DNA of 16,225 nt from SVTX01 sp045585895 (GTDB lineage Bacteria; Bacillota; Clostridia; Oscillospirales; CAG-272), in contig JAZMZI010000090.1 of NCBI GenBank assembly GCA_045585895.1, forward strand, positions 1 through 16,225, written 5' to 3'. The notes under the pieces were generated by a model. That model had not been told where the DNA came from. It saw nothing but the letters and a program-made list of their open reading frames with translations, and made no database searches. Positions 1 through 6,317 of this stretch are shown here, one piece after another. Position numbers and translations under genes: made by a program. The first letter of the stretch is position 1, and every line of letters starts with the position of its first letter.

Positions 1-1
1 C

Positions 2-3000
2 GATCCGAGAAAGAACACGGCTTCTTTCATGGCGGAGAGACAGGCGAAGCTGGAGGTGGCGCATCCGGAATTTAAGGAGGCGGCGGACAAGCTTTACGAG
101 TTCCAAAGACAATTCCTGAAGACCTGGGCGGTAGACACCGGACTTTTGCCCTCTGAGGTTGCCGAGGCATGGGCGAAACGTTGGAATTTCTACGTTCCCT
201 TGAACCGAGCCGTAGGTAAGGCGGGAAGGATCGGAGCCAAGAGAGGCTACGCGAACCAGAACAGCACGGTAAAGAAGGCGATAGGAAGCGGACTTGACAT
301 TGTGCATCCCGTAGATAACATCATAAACAACATCGTAAAGATGGTCAATGCCGGTGTGAGAAACAACGTTATGCTGGAGATCACGGCGCAGGCGGAGAGT
401 CTGGGCGCTGACGCTATGTTCATGGAAAAGGTTCCTACACCTATGAAGAAAAAGACCGCCGACCTTACGGGCGTGAAGGCTAAGATTCACAACGCATTCG
501 GTGCGGCGGGTATTAGCGAGCTTTTGGCGGAGGTGGAGATGGAGAGTGATACGCAAGCGAGAGCGAGCGGGCAAGCCTCTGCCGACATCCGGATAGATAT
601 GGATGATGCGGAAAGATATGAGATTCTTAAAGGTAAATCCATCCAACCTCAAAAAATAGAAATCGATCCGAAATTCGATATTGATTTTGAGTATCTTGAA
701 AAGAATATCAAGAGTGAGATTGAAAAGCCGCTAATTAAAAAATTGCGTGAGTTAGGATATCTTAAACGATACAAAACCGACGCGATAGAGGTTGACTTTG
801 AATTTACGGGCGGCGGGTTGCGCAAAAGTCTCAATTCACAAGCAACGGCATATGGTGGATCGTTTGCAGATTTGGCTAAGGTCGTTCTGAATCTGCAAAA
901 GCTGTTGGATAATTCTGTTTTAATAGAAATACATAGTGACAAGGGAGCGGGAACGGATTTGGAAAACAAGCAGCTAGTTCAGACCTTTGTTATGATGAGT
1001 GCTTTTGCAGAAGGGAATTCAATCGTACCTGTTCAGTTTGAAGTAAAACAATTCGTTGACAATGCAAACAGGTTATATTTAGCCGTTGCATTAACAAAAA
1101 TCGAGACAGGCGTCGTGGGTAATACCACACTCGATAAAAATCAAGCGTCGACATACCTGCTACCTGTCTCTAATATAAGTATAGCAGATTTGTTTTCAAA
1201 AATCAATATAAAAGATGAAAATTTTTTCAAATACATTCCTGATGGATTTTTGAACAATGCGCAAATCGAGGCAAAGAAACGCGCGCTTGATAAAGATGCT
1301 GAGAAATACGGAACAAAAAAGGCGACCTCGTCGTTCTCAAACGGAGCCAACCGCCAAAATGGCGAGGGAATCCGCGACGAAGGTCACCCCACAGATAAGA
1401 TACCACAAAACAGCAAAAATGTCAACAGGGAAAATTCGGCAACCTCTAAAAGCGCTAAATCGGAGACTTGGTCCAAGGTTGACGAAATCATAGAATCAAC
1501 GATCGACGACGTGCTTGTGCAGTACGGCCAGGGTAAGGCGCACGGTGACGTTGTTACGGTTCTTCGAAACGGAAAGCAGGAGTTTTGGAAGATAAACGAT
1601 GCTCTTTTGCTTGAATCGCTTACCAGCATGTCGCAGAAGAAAATGAACGGTATTCTTGAAGCTTACGCGGTGGTAAGCCGCTTTATGACCTCGAATATCA
1701 CCGGTAACAACATTATATGGAGTATCTTCTCGAACTTCCCTCGTGATATGATGACCTTCTTCACCTACTCAAAGCAGAAGAATCCTCTGAAGGCTTTTCC
1801 TGCTATGGGCGAGGCTTATCTTAACAAGGTGAGCGCCGGCAAGGTTGACACGAAGAATCTGCCTTATATCAAGGAATATTACGCTCTTGGAGGCGGTCAG
1901 ACCAGCGCATACACGGCTGACGTGGATCTTGCTAAAAGGGCGAGAAAGAAGATCAAGAACTCTACGAAGCTTCAAAGTGCGACTTATTACGCCAATCCGC
2001 TTAACACGTTGAGCTTTGTCAGTGAGACGGTGGAATCGGGCCCGAGAATCGCAACTTACATAATGATGCGAGAGCAGGGAATGAGTCCGCAGGAGGCTTT
2101 TTATGAGTCGCAGGATATTACCGTCAACTTTAAGAGGGGCGGACGGTTATCGCGTGAGTTTAACAAGGCGGTTCCGTTCTTCAACGCCAGCGTTCAGGGT
2201 CTTGACAAATTCCGACGCTGGATCACCTGCGCCGACGTGCCTAAGGAAACAAGATCCAAGGCCATCGTGGGCAGAGTGACGGCTTACGTTGCGGTGAGCG
2301 CGGCTCTCGGAGCATTGTTCTACGCGCTTAACAACTGGGACGACGAGGACGAGGAAAACTACCGTTTACTGTCAAATTACACTAAGAATACGTATTGGAA
2401 CATTCCTCTCGGTGACGGAAGATATTTTGCTATCCCCAAGCCTCGTGAGATCGCCGTGCTTTCAACCTTTGTGGAAACGACGTGCGAATACATCGGCGGT
2501 AACGATTATGCTTACAACGAGTTCGGGGAATACGTGGCAGACAATTTCCTGCCGCCCTTCCTTTCCGATCTTGTTACCGACGGTGTGGACGGAGCGCTTG
2601 GATCCTTGGGTATGATTGGAGTTGTATCTGATCTTCGCGCAAACAAGGATTTTCTTGGTCGTCCCATTGAGTCTACTTCGCTTCAGGGATATGAAACACA
2701 GGACCGATACACAAGACGGACGAGTATGATCGCCTACTGGCTTGGTCAAGCCGCGGCGGAGCTTGGTCTTGATTGGAGCCCTGTGCAGATAGATTATTTC
2801 TTCGGTCAAACGCTCGGAGGATATTGGAAGGTGCAGAAGGCGCTTTTCCCAGTGGGAAGCGAGAACGTGGATCTTACGCTTGGAGTGCAGAACACTTACG
2901 TTAAGGACAATCAATATTCCAACGATATTGTAAACTGGCTTTATGACGAGGCTGACGCTTCTGCCAAGGCGAAGAAGTCTAATACCGACGATATGGAGAT

Positions 3001-3457
3001 TTCTATTGATGCAAAGCTCGACGACAACATAAAAACCTTCTACTCAAGGTATTACGCCTTGACGAAGGGGCAGAAGGAGGATTCTGCGAGCAGAAGGGCT
3101 AAGCGCACCGTGTTGGATATGATCATTGAGTACCGCAAGGCTACTGACAACGGAGATCGGAGTGCGGCAGAGAAGGCGGTATACGATACCGTTGCGGCTT
3201 GCAAGGACACGAGCTTATTGCCCGCGGTCATGCAGAGCAAGATCAAAGATTCGCAGGGCAAGGAATACGCTCTGACCGATATTCAATACGTTGAGTATCA
3301 GACAATATACGAAGGCGAATATTGGAGCTACGTTGAAGATCATCTCGGTTCTGCGAGAACCGACGCGGCAAGACAATCGGTTTTGAAAAGTGCAAAGAAA
3401 ATTGCAAAAGAAAAGGCTGATCAGTATGCTTTAAGAGTTGCCAAGGGAAATAATTAA
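2..3457 (+). CDS. Phage LPD38-type large polyvalent protein, 5' partial, with an inserted LPD-like domain
   Basis: The frame is open to the window edge, and the ATG at 29 has no ribosome site, so the gene almost certainly starts upstream. From that ATG 1142 residues are visible. Residues 1-175 resemble the helical HPEF...LYEF...YVPL region of phage polyvalent proteins. Residues about 192-430 are a distinct charged alpha/beta domain of the large-polyvalent-associated (LPD) kind, whose number I cannot assign. It is followed by a Ser/Asn-rich linker to about 480. Residues about 480-750 match the LPD38 pattern (SNFPRD, ESGPRIATY, NFKRGG, PFFNASVQG). The rest is helical. Proteins of this type are thought to be packaged in the virion and injected; that role is inferred. 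The inserted domain is clearly more AT-rich than its flanks. Confidence 0.8.
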   Translation, partial: DPRKNTASFMAERQAKLEVAHPEFKEAADKLYEFQRQFLKTWAVDTGLLPSEVAEAWAKRWNFYVPLNRAVGKAGRIGAKRGYANQNSTVKKAIGSGLDIVHPVDNIINNIVKMVNAGVRNNVMLEITAQAESLGADAMFMEKVPTPMKKKTADLTGVKAKIHNAFGAAGISELLAEVEMESDTQARASGQASADIRIDMDDAERYEILKGKSIQPQKIEIDPKFDIDFEYLEKNIKSEIEKPLIKKLRELGYLKRYKTDAIEVDFEFTGGGLRKSLNSQATAYGGSFADLAKVVLNLQKLLDNSVLIEIHSDKGAGTDLENKQLVQTFVMMSAFAEGNSIVPVQFEVKQFVDNANRLYLAVALTKIETGVVGNTTLDKNQASTYLLPVSNISIADLFSKINIKDENFFKYIPDGFLNNAQIEAKKRALDKDAEKYGTKKATSSFSNGANRQNGEGIRDEGHPTDKIPQNSKNVNRENSATSKSAKSETWSKVDEIIESTIDDVLVQYGQGKAHGDVVTVLRNGKQEFWKINDALLLESLTSMSQKKMNGILEAYAVVSRFMTSNITGNNIIWSIFSNFPRDMMTFFTYSKQKNPLKAFPAMGEAYLNKVSAGKVDTKNLPYIKEYYALGGGQTSAYTADVDLAKRARKKIKNSTKLQSATYYANPLNTLSFVSETVESGPRIATYIMMREQGMSPQEAFYESQDITVNFKRGGRLSREFNKAVPFFNASVQGLDKFRRWITCADVPKETRSKAIVGRVTAYVAVSAALGALFYALNNWDDEDEENYRLLSNYTKNTYWNIPLGDGRYFAIPKPREIAVLSTFVETTCEYIGGNDYAYNEFGEYVADNFLPPFLSDLVTDGVDGALGSLGMIGVVSDLRANKDFLGRPIESTSLQGYETQDRYTRRTSMIAYWLGQAAAELGLDWSPVQIDYFFGQTLGGYWKVQKALFPVGSENVDLTLGVQNTYVKDNQYSNDIVNWLYDEADASAKAKKSNTDDMEISIDAKLDDNIKTFYSRYYALTKGQKEDSASRRAKRTVLDMIIEYRKATDNGDRSAAEKAVYDTVAACKDTSLLPAVMQSKIKDSQGKEYALTDIQYVEYQTIYEGEYWSYVEDHLGSARTDAARQSVLKSAKKIAKEKADQYALRVAKGNN

Positions 3458-3460
3458 AAA

Positions 3461-3491
3461 CAACACCCGCAAGGATTCCTTGCGGGTGTTG
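3461..3491. terminator. Bidirectional intrinsic terminator between convergent genes
   Basis: A perfect 15-bp inverted repeat (3461-3475 with 3477-3491) starts three bases after the stop of the LPD38 gene. On the minus strand the stem is followed by TTTTTAATT, a good U tract for ending the convergent 66-residue gene. On the plus strand the tail TCATTATTTGCTTTT is weaker. It serves both genes. Confidence 0.85.
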
Positions 3492-3494
3492 TCA

Positions 3495-3695
3495 TTATTT
3501 GCTTTTGCCGTCTTCGTAGCCTGCCTCATAGCCTTCCTGATAGCCTTCCTGATAGGCTTCCTCCTGTATCCTGCATACATCAGCGTAGGTGTATTCATCG
3601 TCATCGTCAAACGCTATGTAGATGAATACAAGCAGTACGGGAATCAGGATCATAAGGGCAAGATCTTTGATGAATGTTTTAGTTTTTTCGGACAT
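3495..3695 (-). CDS. Small membrane protein with a Tyr/Glu/Gly tetrapeptide repeat tail
   Basis: This is a 66-residue protein that I cannot assign to a family. Residues about 8-29 form one transmembrane helix. An acidic patch (DDDDE) and a periodic tail follow, built of four-residue units of the form EGYQ/EAGY. The tail is encoded by four 12-bp tandem units at 3514-3561. The ATG lies 18 bases after the stop of the 278-residue membrane protein gene, with no clear ribosome site, so translation may be coupled. It ends at a strong terminator and is the last gene of the minus-strand cargo operon. It could be an accessory part of the upstream Panacea module or an unrelated phage membrane peptide. 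The overlapping plus-strand frame is a shadow. Confidence 0.6.
   Translation of the reverse strand: MSEKTKTFIKDLALMILIPVLLVFIYIAFDDDDEYTYADVCRIQEEAYQEGYQEGYEAGYEDGKSK
3514..3561. repeat. Four tandem 12-bp units inside the small membrane protein gene
   Basis: Four consecutive 12-bp units of the form TSRTAGSCTKCC differ from one another at one to three positions. The unit length keeps the reading frame and encodes the xGYx/xAYx repeat on the minus strand. Copy number could vary without breaking the gene. Confidence 0.7.
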
Positions 3696-3713
3696 ATCGT
3701 ATTTATGTGCTTG

Positions 3714-4550
3714 TCAGACAAAGAACGTTGCAACAAACGAGGCAATAGTAAGTAGGATTAGTGTTGCGTCTGCAAAAATAAACGGGAAAAGATTTACATT
3801 CTCTCCAAACGTATTGATGTTTTTAGATGAGTTTTTATCATTAGACTCGGAGATACTAAAGGGACGAGATAACTTGAATATAAAATAAACAAGAACTATC
3901 AACAGATTGTAGACCAACGTAGAAACCAAGAGGATGAAGAAGACATTTTTTATAAAAGCTTCGGTGCTCAGGAGCGACGTTCGAAGATCTATATTTGAAA
4001 ATATAGACATGGTTCCAAAGCCGGTAAATGCTATAGCGACGAATATTCCCAATATTGCAACGGTGTTAATCAAAAGTTGGAAAGTTTTTGAATCCAATTC
4101 CTTTCTTGTGTTTTCTGCACTGTTAATTGCGGCGTTAGCTGACTCTTGCACCAAATTCAATTTTTGAATCTGCTCATGTATAACATCCAAATTTTGAACT
4201 ATTGCATAATCTGAATCTTTTCGAGATTTCTTGCTTGAACGAATTTTTCCCTCTGTCTGAATAATGCTACTTATTCTGCTAAGTATCTCTTTAAACGATT
4301 TTATTTTTTCAAAATAGGGATCTTCGTTAAGACCTTCCATTCCTTTTGTTTTGAGGTCGCATATTTGTATGCATGTAGTGATTTTGTCTCCGAAATCTGT
4401 AAACTCATTTTCTTTAAGGCTTTTTATTTTTTGGGCTATTGCGTTATTGTTATTATATTCTGTAATCTCGTTTATTGCACAATCGGTCAAACTGCGAATT
4501 TTTTCATTTGAAGAAGTATTTAATTTATCGATAAATTCAAGTAGTTTCAT
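3714..4550 (-). CDS. Coiled-coil three-helix membrane protein, putative effector (toxin) paired with Panacea
   Basis: From the ATG at 4550 the product has 278 residues. A GTG at 4598 would give 294, but the ATG is preceded by GGAG and CGGAAAA and fits better. Residues 1-110 are helical and charged, 115-155 are likely a coiled coil, and three membrane helices follow at about 157-181, 202-226 and 254-277. The start overlaps the end of the Panacea gene by 14 bases, the tight antitoxin-first arrangement typical of toxin-antitoxin pairs. Panacea domains are known as antitoxins that neutralise many unrelated toxins, including membrane-acting ones. A membrane-damaging effector held in check by its neighbour is therefore a reasonable inference, but nothing in the sequence alone proves toxicity. 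The gene is AT-rich compared with its surroundings. Confidence 0.72.
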   Translation of the reverse strand: MKLLEFIDKLNTSSNEKIRSLTDCAINEITEYNNNNAIAQKIKSLKENEFTDFGDKITTCIQICDLKTKGMEGLNEDPYFEKIKSFKEILSRISSIIQTEGKIRSSKKSRKDSDYAIVQNLDVIHEQIQKLNLVQESANAAINSAENTRKELDSKTFQLLINTVAILGIFVAIAFTGFGTMSIFSNIDLRTSLLSTEAFIKNVFFILLVSTLVYNLLIVLVYFIFKLSRPFSISESNDKNSSKNINTFGENVNLFPFIFADATLILLTIASFVATFFV

Positions 4551-4977
4551 TTTTTCCGTATTTCTCCAAAAGTTTATTTGCTTTGATATGGATAACACCT
4601 GTTTCTAACTTGGTTTCTCCAAGCTCGTATAGGTTTTGTATCTCTGCTAATTTATTTATCTCATACGCATTGTAATCGCCATATTTGCTAATTATATGGT
4701 TGATGCTTTCCAATTCTTTATCCAATAACGAAATGTATTCTTGCTGTTTGGAAGAAAAACCTATTGCTTCAGATGCGAACTCAACATCAACCTCTTTAAT
4801 TGCTACACCACAATTCCATATAACAATATCTTCTTTGAACAAAACTTTATTGGATCGCTTAATACATTCAACCTGCATTAAAACCAACAACTTTTGCAGT
4901 TTTTGTGTGTTTATAAAAATATCTCGGTCAATACATTTATTTATAACTATTTTTCCGACTTCCGCTGCTTTGCACAT
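4537..4977 (-). CDS. Panacea-domain (SocA/DUF4065-like) protein, putative antitoxin
   Basis: From the ATG at 4977 the product has 146 residues, about the normal size for a lone Panacea domain. Family features visible are an N-terminal helix (AAEVGKIVINK), the KLQKLLVLMQ segment at 26-35 matching the usual LQKLLYFAQ, an FKEDIVIWNCGVAI stretch at 47-60 in place of AW.YGPVV, then EVDVEFA. A perfect AAGGAG lies 7 bases upstream of this ATG. A second in-frame ATG at 5043 also has GGAGAG and would add 22 residues. Panacea proteins act as antitoxins or as proteolysis adaptors. The downstream membrane gene overlaps it by 14 bases, so I read the two as one module carried by the element. The family call is good; the antitoxin role is inferred from family and layout. 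Confidence 0.78.
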   Translation of the reverse strand: MCKAAEVGKIVINKCIDRDIFINTQKLQKLLVLMQVECIKRSNKVLFKEDIVIWNCGVAIKEVDVEFASEAIGFSSKQQEYISLLDKELESINHIISKYGDYNAYEINKLAEIQNLYELGETKLETGVIHIKANKLLEKYGKNETT

Positions 4978-4991
4978 AATATAACTCCTTT
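4978..4991 (-). promoter_or_regulatory. Ribosome binding site deciding the Panacea start
   Basis: On the minus strand this reads AAGGAG, seven bases, ATG. It favours the 146-residue form. The upstream in-frame ATG at 5043 has its own GGAGAG at 7-bp spacing, so two forms of the protein are possible. Confidence 0.65.
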
Positions 4992-5093
4992 TAATTTCGA
5001 CATTTGTCTGTTTTTCTTTTTGATTTTCGTTGTTTTTTTGCATAATATTTCTCTCCAACTGTAATTATTTTCAAGAAATTTTATGCCTCCTCC

Positions 5094-5144
5094 ATTATGC
5101 TTAATGCATAATAATTTTAAAAATATGTTTTTGTAATTTGTTAA
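5094..5144 (-). promoter_or_regulatory. Candidate promoter and operator of the Panacea operon
   Basis: On the minus strand a TTAACA (5139-5144) is followed 17-19 bases later by an AT-rich -10 candidate (TTTAAAAT, 5114-5121). Just downstream is the inverted repeat ATTATGC-TTAAT-GCATAAT (5094-5112), a plausible site for autoregulation. The -10 and its spacing are ambiguous, so confidence is limited. Confidence 0.35.
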
Positions 5145-5153
5145 CGGTTTGTT

Positions 5154-5567
5154 TTACGGGTTGCACACGGAGCAGGGATAATAGCCTGCCTGACGGGCGG
5201 AGTACTCCGACGAGAAATAAATAAGATTCTGGGGTAGAATGTTATCGACATAGTAACAGCTTCTCAGGTGGTATCGATCACTTTCACTGCTTGCCGCGTA
5301 TCCTCTTGTAGACGTGGACGCCCCGGGGGTTGTTTTATCCGGATTGTCTTTTATGATATCTGAGATGTCATAGTCGCGCGTTTCTACCGGTTTCAGTGTT
5401 TCAAATTCGGGAGGATCTTCCCATTTCAGATGCGAATTTGTTTGCTTTTTTCCGGTAGTTTCTTGCGACGCTGGCTCTCCGCCACAGGACACGAAAATGC
5501 CCGCTATTATGCAGACGATCATCAAGACGGCTACTGCCGAAATGATCTTTTGTTTTTTGGTTTTCAT
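5154..5567 (-). CDS. Lipoprotein with C-terminal Ada-like zinc-binding motif
   Basis: The ATG at 5567 (137 residues) follows GAGG and AAAGGAA. The longer frame to 5627 runs through a hairpin and is rejected. Residues 1-27 form a lipoprotein signal with a lipobox-like FVSC, so C28 would be lipidated and the protein anchored outside the membrane. A polar, low-complexity stretch follows. The last ~40 residues carry YH...SC...PCSVCNP, with H100, C104, C132 and C135 spaced as in the Ada-type metal-binding tail found on many secreted and phage-associated proteins. It probably binds zinc, but its function is unknown. It is encoded in the element next to the immunity genes, so an exposed lysogenic-conversion protein is possible. 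Confidence 0.7.
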   Translation of the reverse strand: MKTKKQKIISAVAVLMIVCIIAGIFVSCGGEPASQETTGKKQTNSHLKWEDPPEFETLKPVETRDYDISDIIKDNPDKTTPGASTSTRGYAASSESDRYHLRSCYYVDNILPQNLIYFSSEYSARQAGYYPCSVCNP

Positions 5568-5612
5568 TTCCTTTTCCTCGTTTATTATAAAAATGTTTAA
5601 ATTTAAGCAGGT

Positions 5613-5641
5613 CGAGCGGACGCCCATTGGGTGTCCGCTCG
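5613..5641 (-). terminator. Hairpin after the DUF6514 gene, weak terminator candidate
   Basis: A 13-bp stem with one G-T pair (5613-5625 with 5629-5641) and a 3-base loop begins 8 bases after the DUF6514 stop. On neither strand does a clean U tract follow; the minus-strand tail is ACCTGCTTAAATTT. It may be a weak terminator or an RNA-processing structure separating the repressor operon from the lipoprotein gene. Confidence 0.45.
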
Positions 5642-5648
5642 TGTTAAG

Positions 5649-5870
5649 TTAGTTCAAGAAGTCTTCAACGACATCTTGAAAGTGTATAGGTGAGATCTTC
5701 AACCTATTGCACTTTCTCACAAGGTCGGCCACTTTGATTTTATCGGGTGATAGGTCGAGCGCGGCTGAGATTGTGACACGTTCGCGATCTACCACTGCGA
5801 TTCCGTATCCGACATGGGGTTCGGTGTCGTCTGAGTAGGTTTCGCTAACGAGTACGTATTTGCAATCCAT
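5649..5870 (-). CDS. DUF6514 family protein
   Basis: The product has 73 residues from the ATG at 5870. AAAGGAGG lies 10 bases upstream and falls inside the longer frame that starts at 5891, so the shorter start is chosen. The pattern is CKYVLVSE...GYGIAVVD...DLSPD...VRKCN...LSPIHFQD-like...VEDFL, with Ser/His/Phe at 60-64 before VVEDFL. This matches my memory of DUF6514, a small cytoplasmic family common in Clostridia and their elements, with no assigned function. It sits 34 bases after the XRE gene and shares its promoter, so it may take part in lysogeny control. Confidence 0.72.
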   Translation of the reverse strand: MDCKYVLVSETYSDDTEPHVGYGIAVVDRERVTISAALDLSPDKIKVADLVRKCNRLKISPIHFQDVVEDFLN

Positions 5871-5904
5871 TTCAGAAAGTCCTCCTTTCATTGAAGTCGG
5901 ACCG

Positions 5905-6132
5905 CTATACGAATTCTTCCTCAGGGATACAAATATTCATTTCGCCCAAATTTATATCAAGGGTGCGCGCTATAGTTAACACGTTTGAAAGCTTAGGGTC
6001 GGAGTCGCCAAGTTCGATCATAATTAGGCCTCTTTCGCTCAATCCGCAGCGTTCTGCGGTTTGCTTTATAGTCCATCCCTTTCTTTCGCGTTTATCTCGG
6101 ACGATATTTCCGAAATTGCGTGCAAAAAACAT
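5905..6132 (-). CDS. XRE-family HTH regulator, probable element repressor
   Basis: This is a 75-residue single-domain protein. Residues about 10-68 form a Cro/CI-type helix-turn-helix, with the recognition region CGLSERGLIMIELGDSDP. The length is normal for compact XRE regulators that lack a dimerisation or protease domain. AAAGGAGG sits six bases before the ATG. A strong promoter with an internal palindrome lies directly upstream, suggesting autorepression. Its place at the element end, reading inward and away from the host gene, suits a repressor that maintains the integrated state; that role is inferred. Confidence 0.85.
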   Translation of the reverse strand: MFFARNFGNIVRDKRERKGWTIKQTAERCGLSERGLIMIELGDSDPKLSNVLTIARTLDINLGEMNICIPEEEFV

Positions 6133-6162
6133 GGCGCTCCTCCTTTCTCTATGAGTTTAACA

Positions 6163-6191
6163 ATTATACCAAACAACGAATCGTTTTCCAA
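6163..6191 (-). promoter_or_regulatory. Promoter of the XRE operon with palindromic operator in the spacer
   Basis: On the minus strand TTGGAA (6186-6191) is separated by exactly 17 bases from a perfect TATAAT (6163-6168). The spacer contains the perfect palindrome AACGA-A-TCGTT (6175-6185). A protein bound there would block RNA polymerase, so the XRE product is the natural candidate for binding it. Confidence 0.75.
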
Positions 6192-6205
6192 TGAAGCGCG
6201 CTTCA
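6192..6205. repeat. Perfect 14-bp palindrome upstream of the XRE promoter
   Basis: TGAAGCG-CGCTTCA is directly next to the -35 box of the XRE promoter. It could be a second operator or part of an attachment-site arm. It is GC-richer than the palindrome in the promoter spacer and not obviously the same site. Confidence 0.55.
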
Positions 6206-6214
6206 GTTTTGTGG

Positions 6215-6244
6215 CCTAAATGTTAATTGTTTTTAACATTTAGG
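6215..6244. repeat. 12-bp inverted repeat with 6-bp spacer
   Basis: CCTAAATGTTAA (6215-6226) and TTAACATTTAGG (6233-6244) form a perfect inverted repeat. It lies between the repressor promoter and the element boundary, with no gene over it. It may be a binding site for a recombinase, an excisionase or a regulator. Confidence 0.55.
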
Positions 6245-6252
6245 GGTAAAAA

Positions 6253-6290
6253 TAACTGTGACCGTCAATTTCGGTGTTGACGGTCAGTTA
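6253..6290 (-). terminator. Minus-strand terminator-like hairpin at the element edge
   Basis: TTGACGGTC (6277-6285) pairs with GACCGTCAA (6260-6268), and TAACTG/CAGTTA extends the stem with a 2-base bulge. On the minus strand the stem is followed by TTTTTACC, a U tract. It could stop transcripts entering from the host side, or, in the excised circle, transcripts from the other end of the element. On the plus strand it has no U tract. Confidence 0.5.
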
Positions 6291-6295
6291 TAATA

Positions 6296-6310
6296 GGTAG
6301 AGCCTGAGGG
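6296..6310. other. Inferred element/host junction (attachment site)
   Basis: In the ATPase frame there is a TAG stop at 6294-6296, then codons for V and E that do not fit the pump, then PEGLP from 6303. Ca2+ ATPases normally have a hydrophobic V/I residue directly before PEGLP. The host sequence therefore starts at about 6303, and the attachment core lies within or beside these bases. The exact core cannot be set without the other end of the element or an empty site. Confidence 0.6.
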
Positions 6311-6317
6311 ACTTCCC

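Larger units (their letters stand above)
1..6302. mobile_element. Right-hand part of an integrated prophage-like element
   Basis: The left side is the end of a giant LPD38-type polyvalent protein, a family known from phage virions. The right side is an XRE repressor with its own promoter, in the place where many prophages keep their immunity region. Between them sits AT-rich minus-strand cargo, including a Panacea antitoxin-type protein with a membrane partner. The right boundary is inferred from the Ca2+ ATPase that begins abruptly in mid-gene at about 6303. No integrase, terminase or capsid gene is visible here, so phage identity rests on the LPD38 protein, and an integrative conjugative element is the alternative. 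The left boundary is outside the window. Confidence 0.62.

Noticed and set aside
3514..3561. Short tandem repeats as a possible CRISPR array
   Set aside because: Units are 12 bp with no spacers and encode a periodic peptide. No CRISPR array or cas gene is seen in the window.
3438..3755. Plus-strand 105-codon frame with hydrophobic repeats
   Set aside because: It is the antisense of the 66-residue membrane protein. It starts inside the end of the LPD38 gene, runs through the terminator hairpin and has no ribosome site.
5043..5090. Small Lys-rich open frame after GGAGGAGG upstream of the Panacea gene
   Set aside because: It would need a TTG start at 11-base spacing and overlaps the Panacea frame. 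The peptide is Lys-rich with no recognisable feature.
6277..6294. TTGACG followed by TATAAT as a plus-strand promoter into the ATPase fragment
   Set aside because: The spacer is only six bases, and the TTGACG is part of the hairpin stem, so it is not a working -35/-10 pair.
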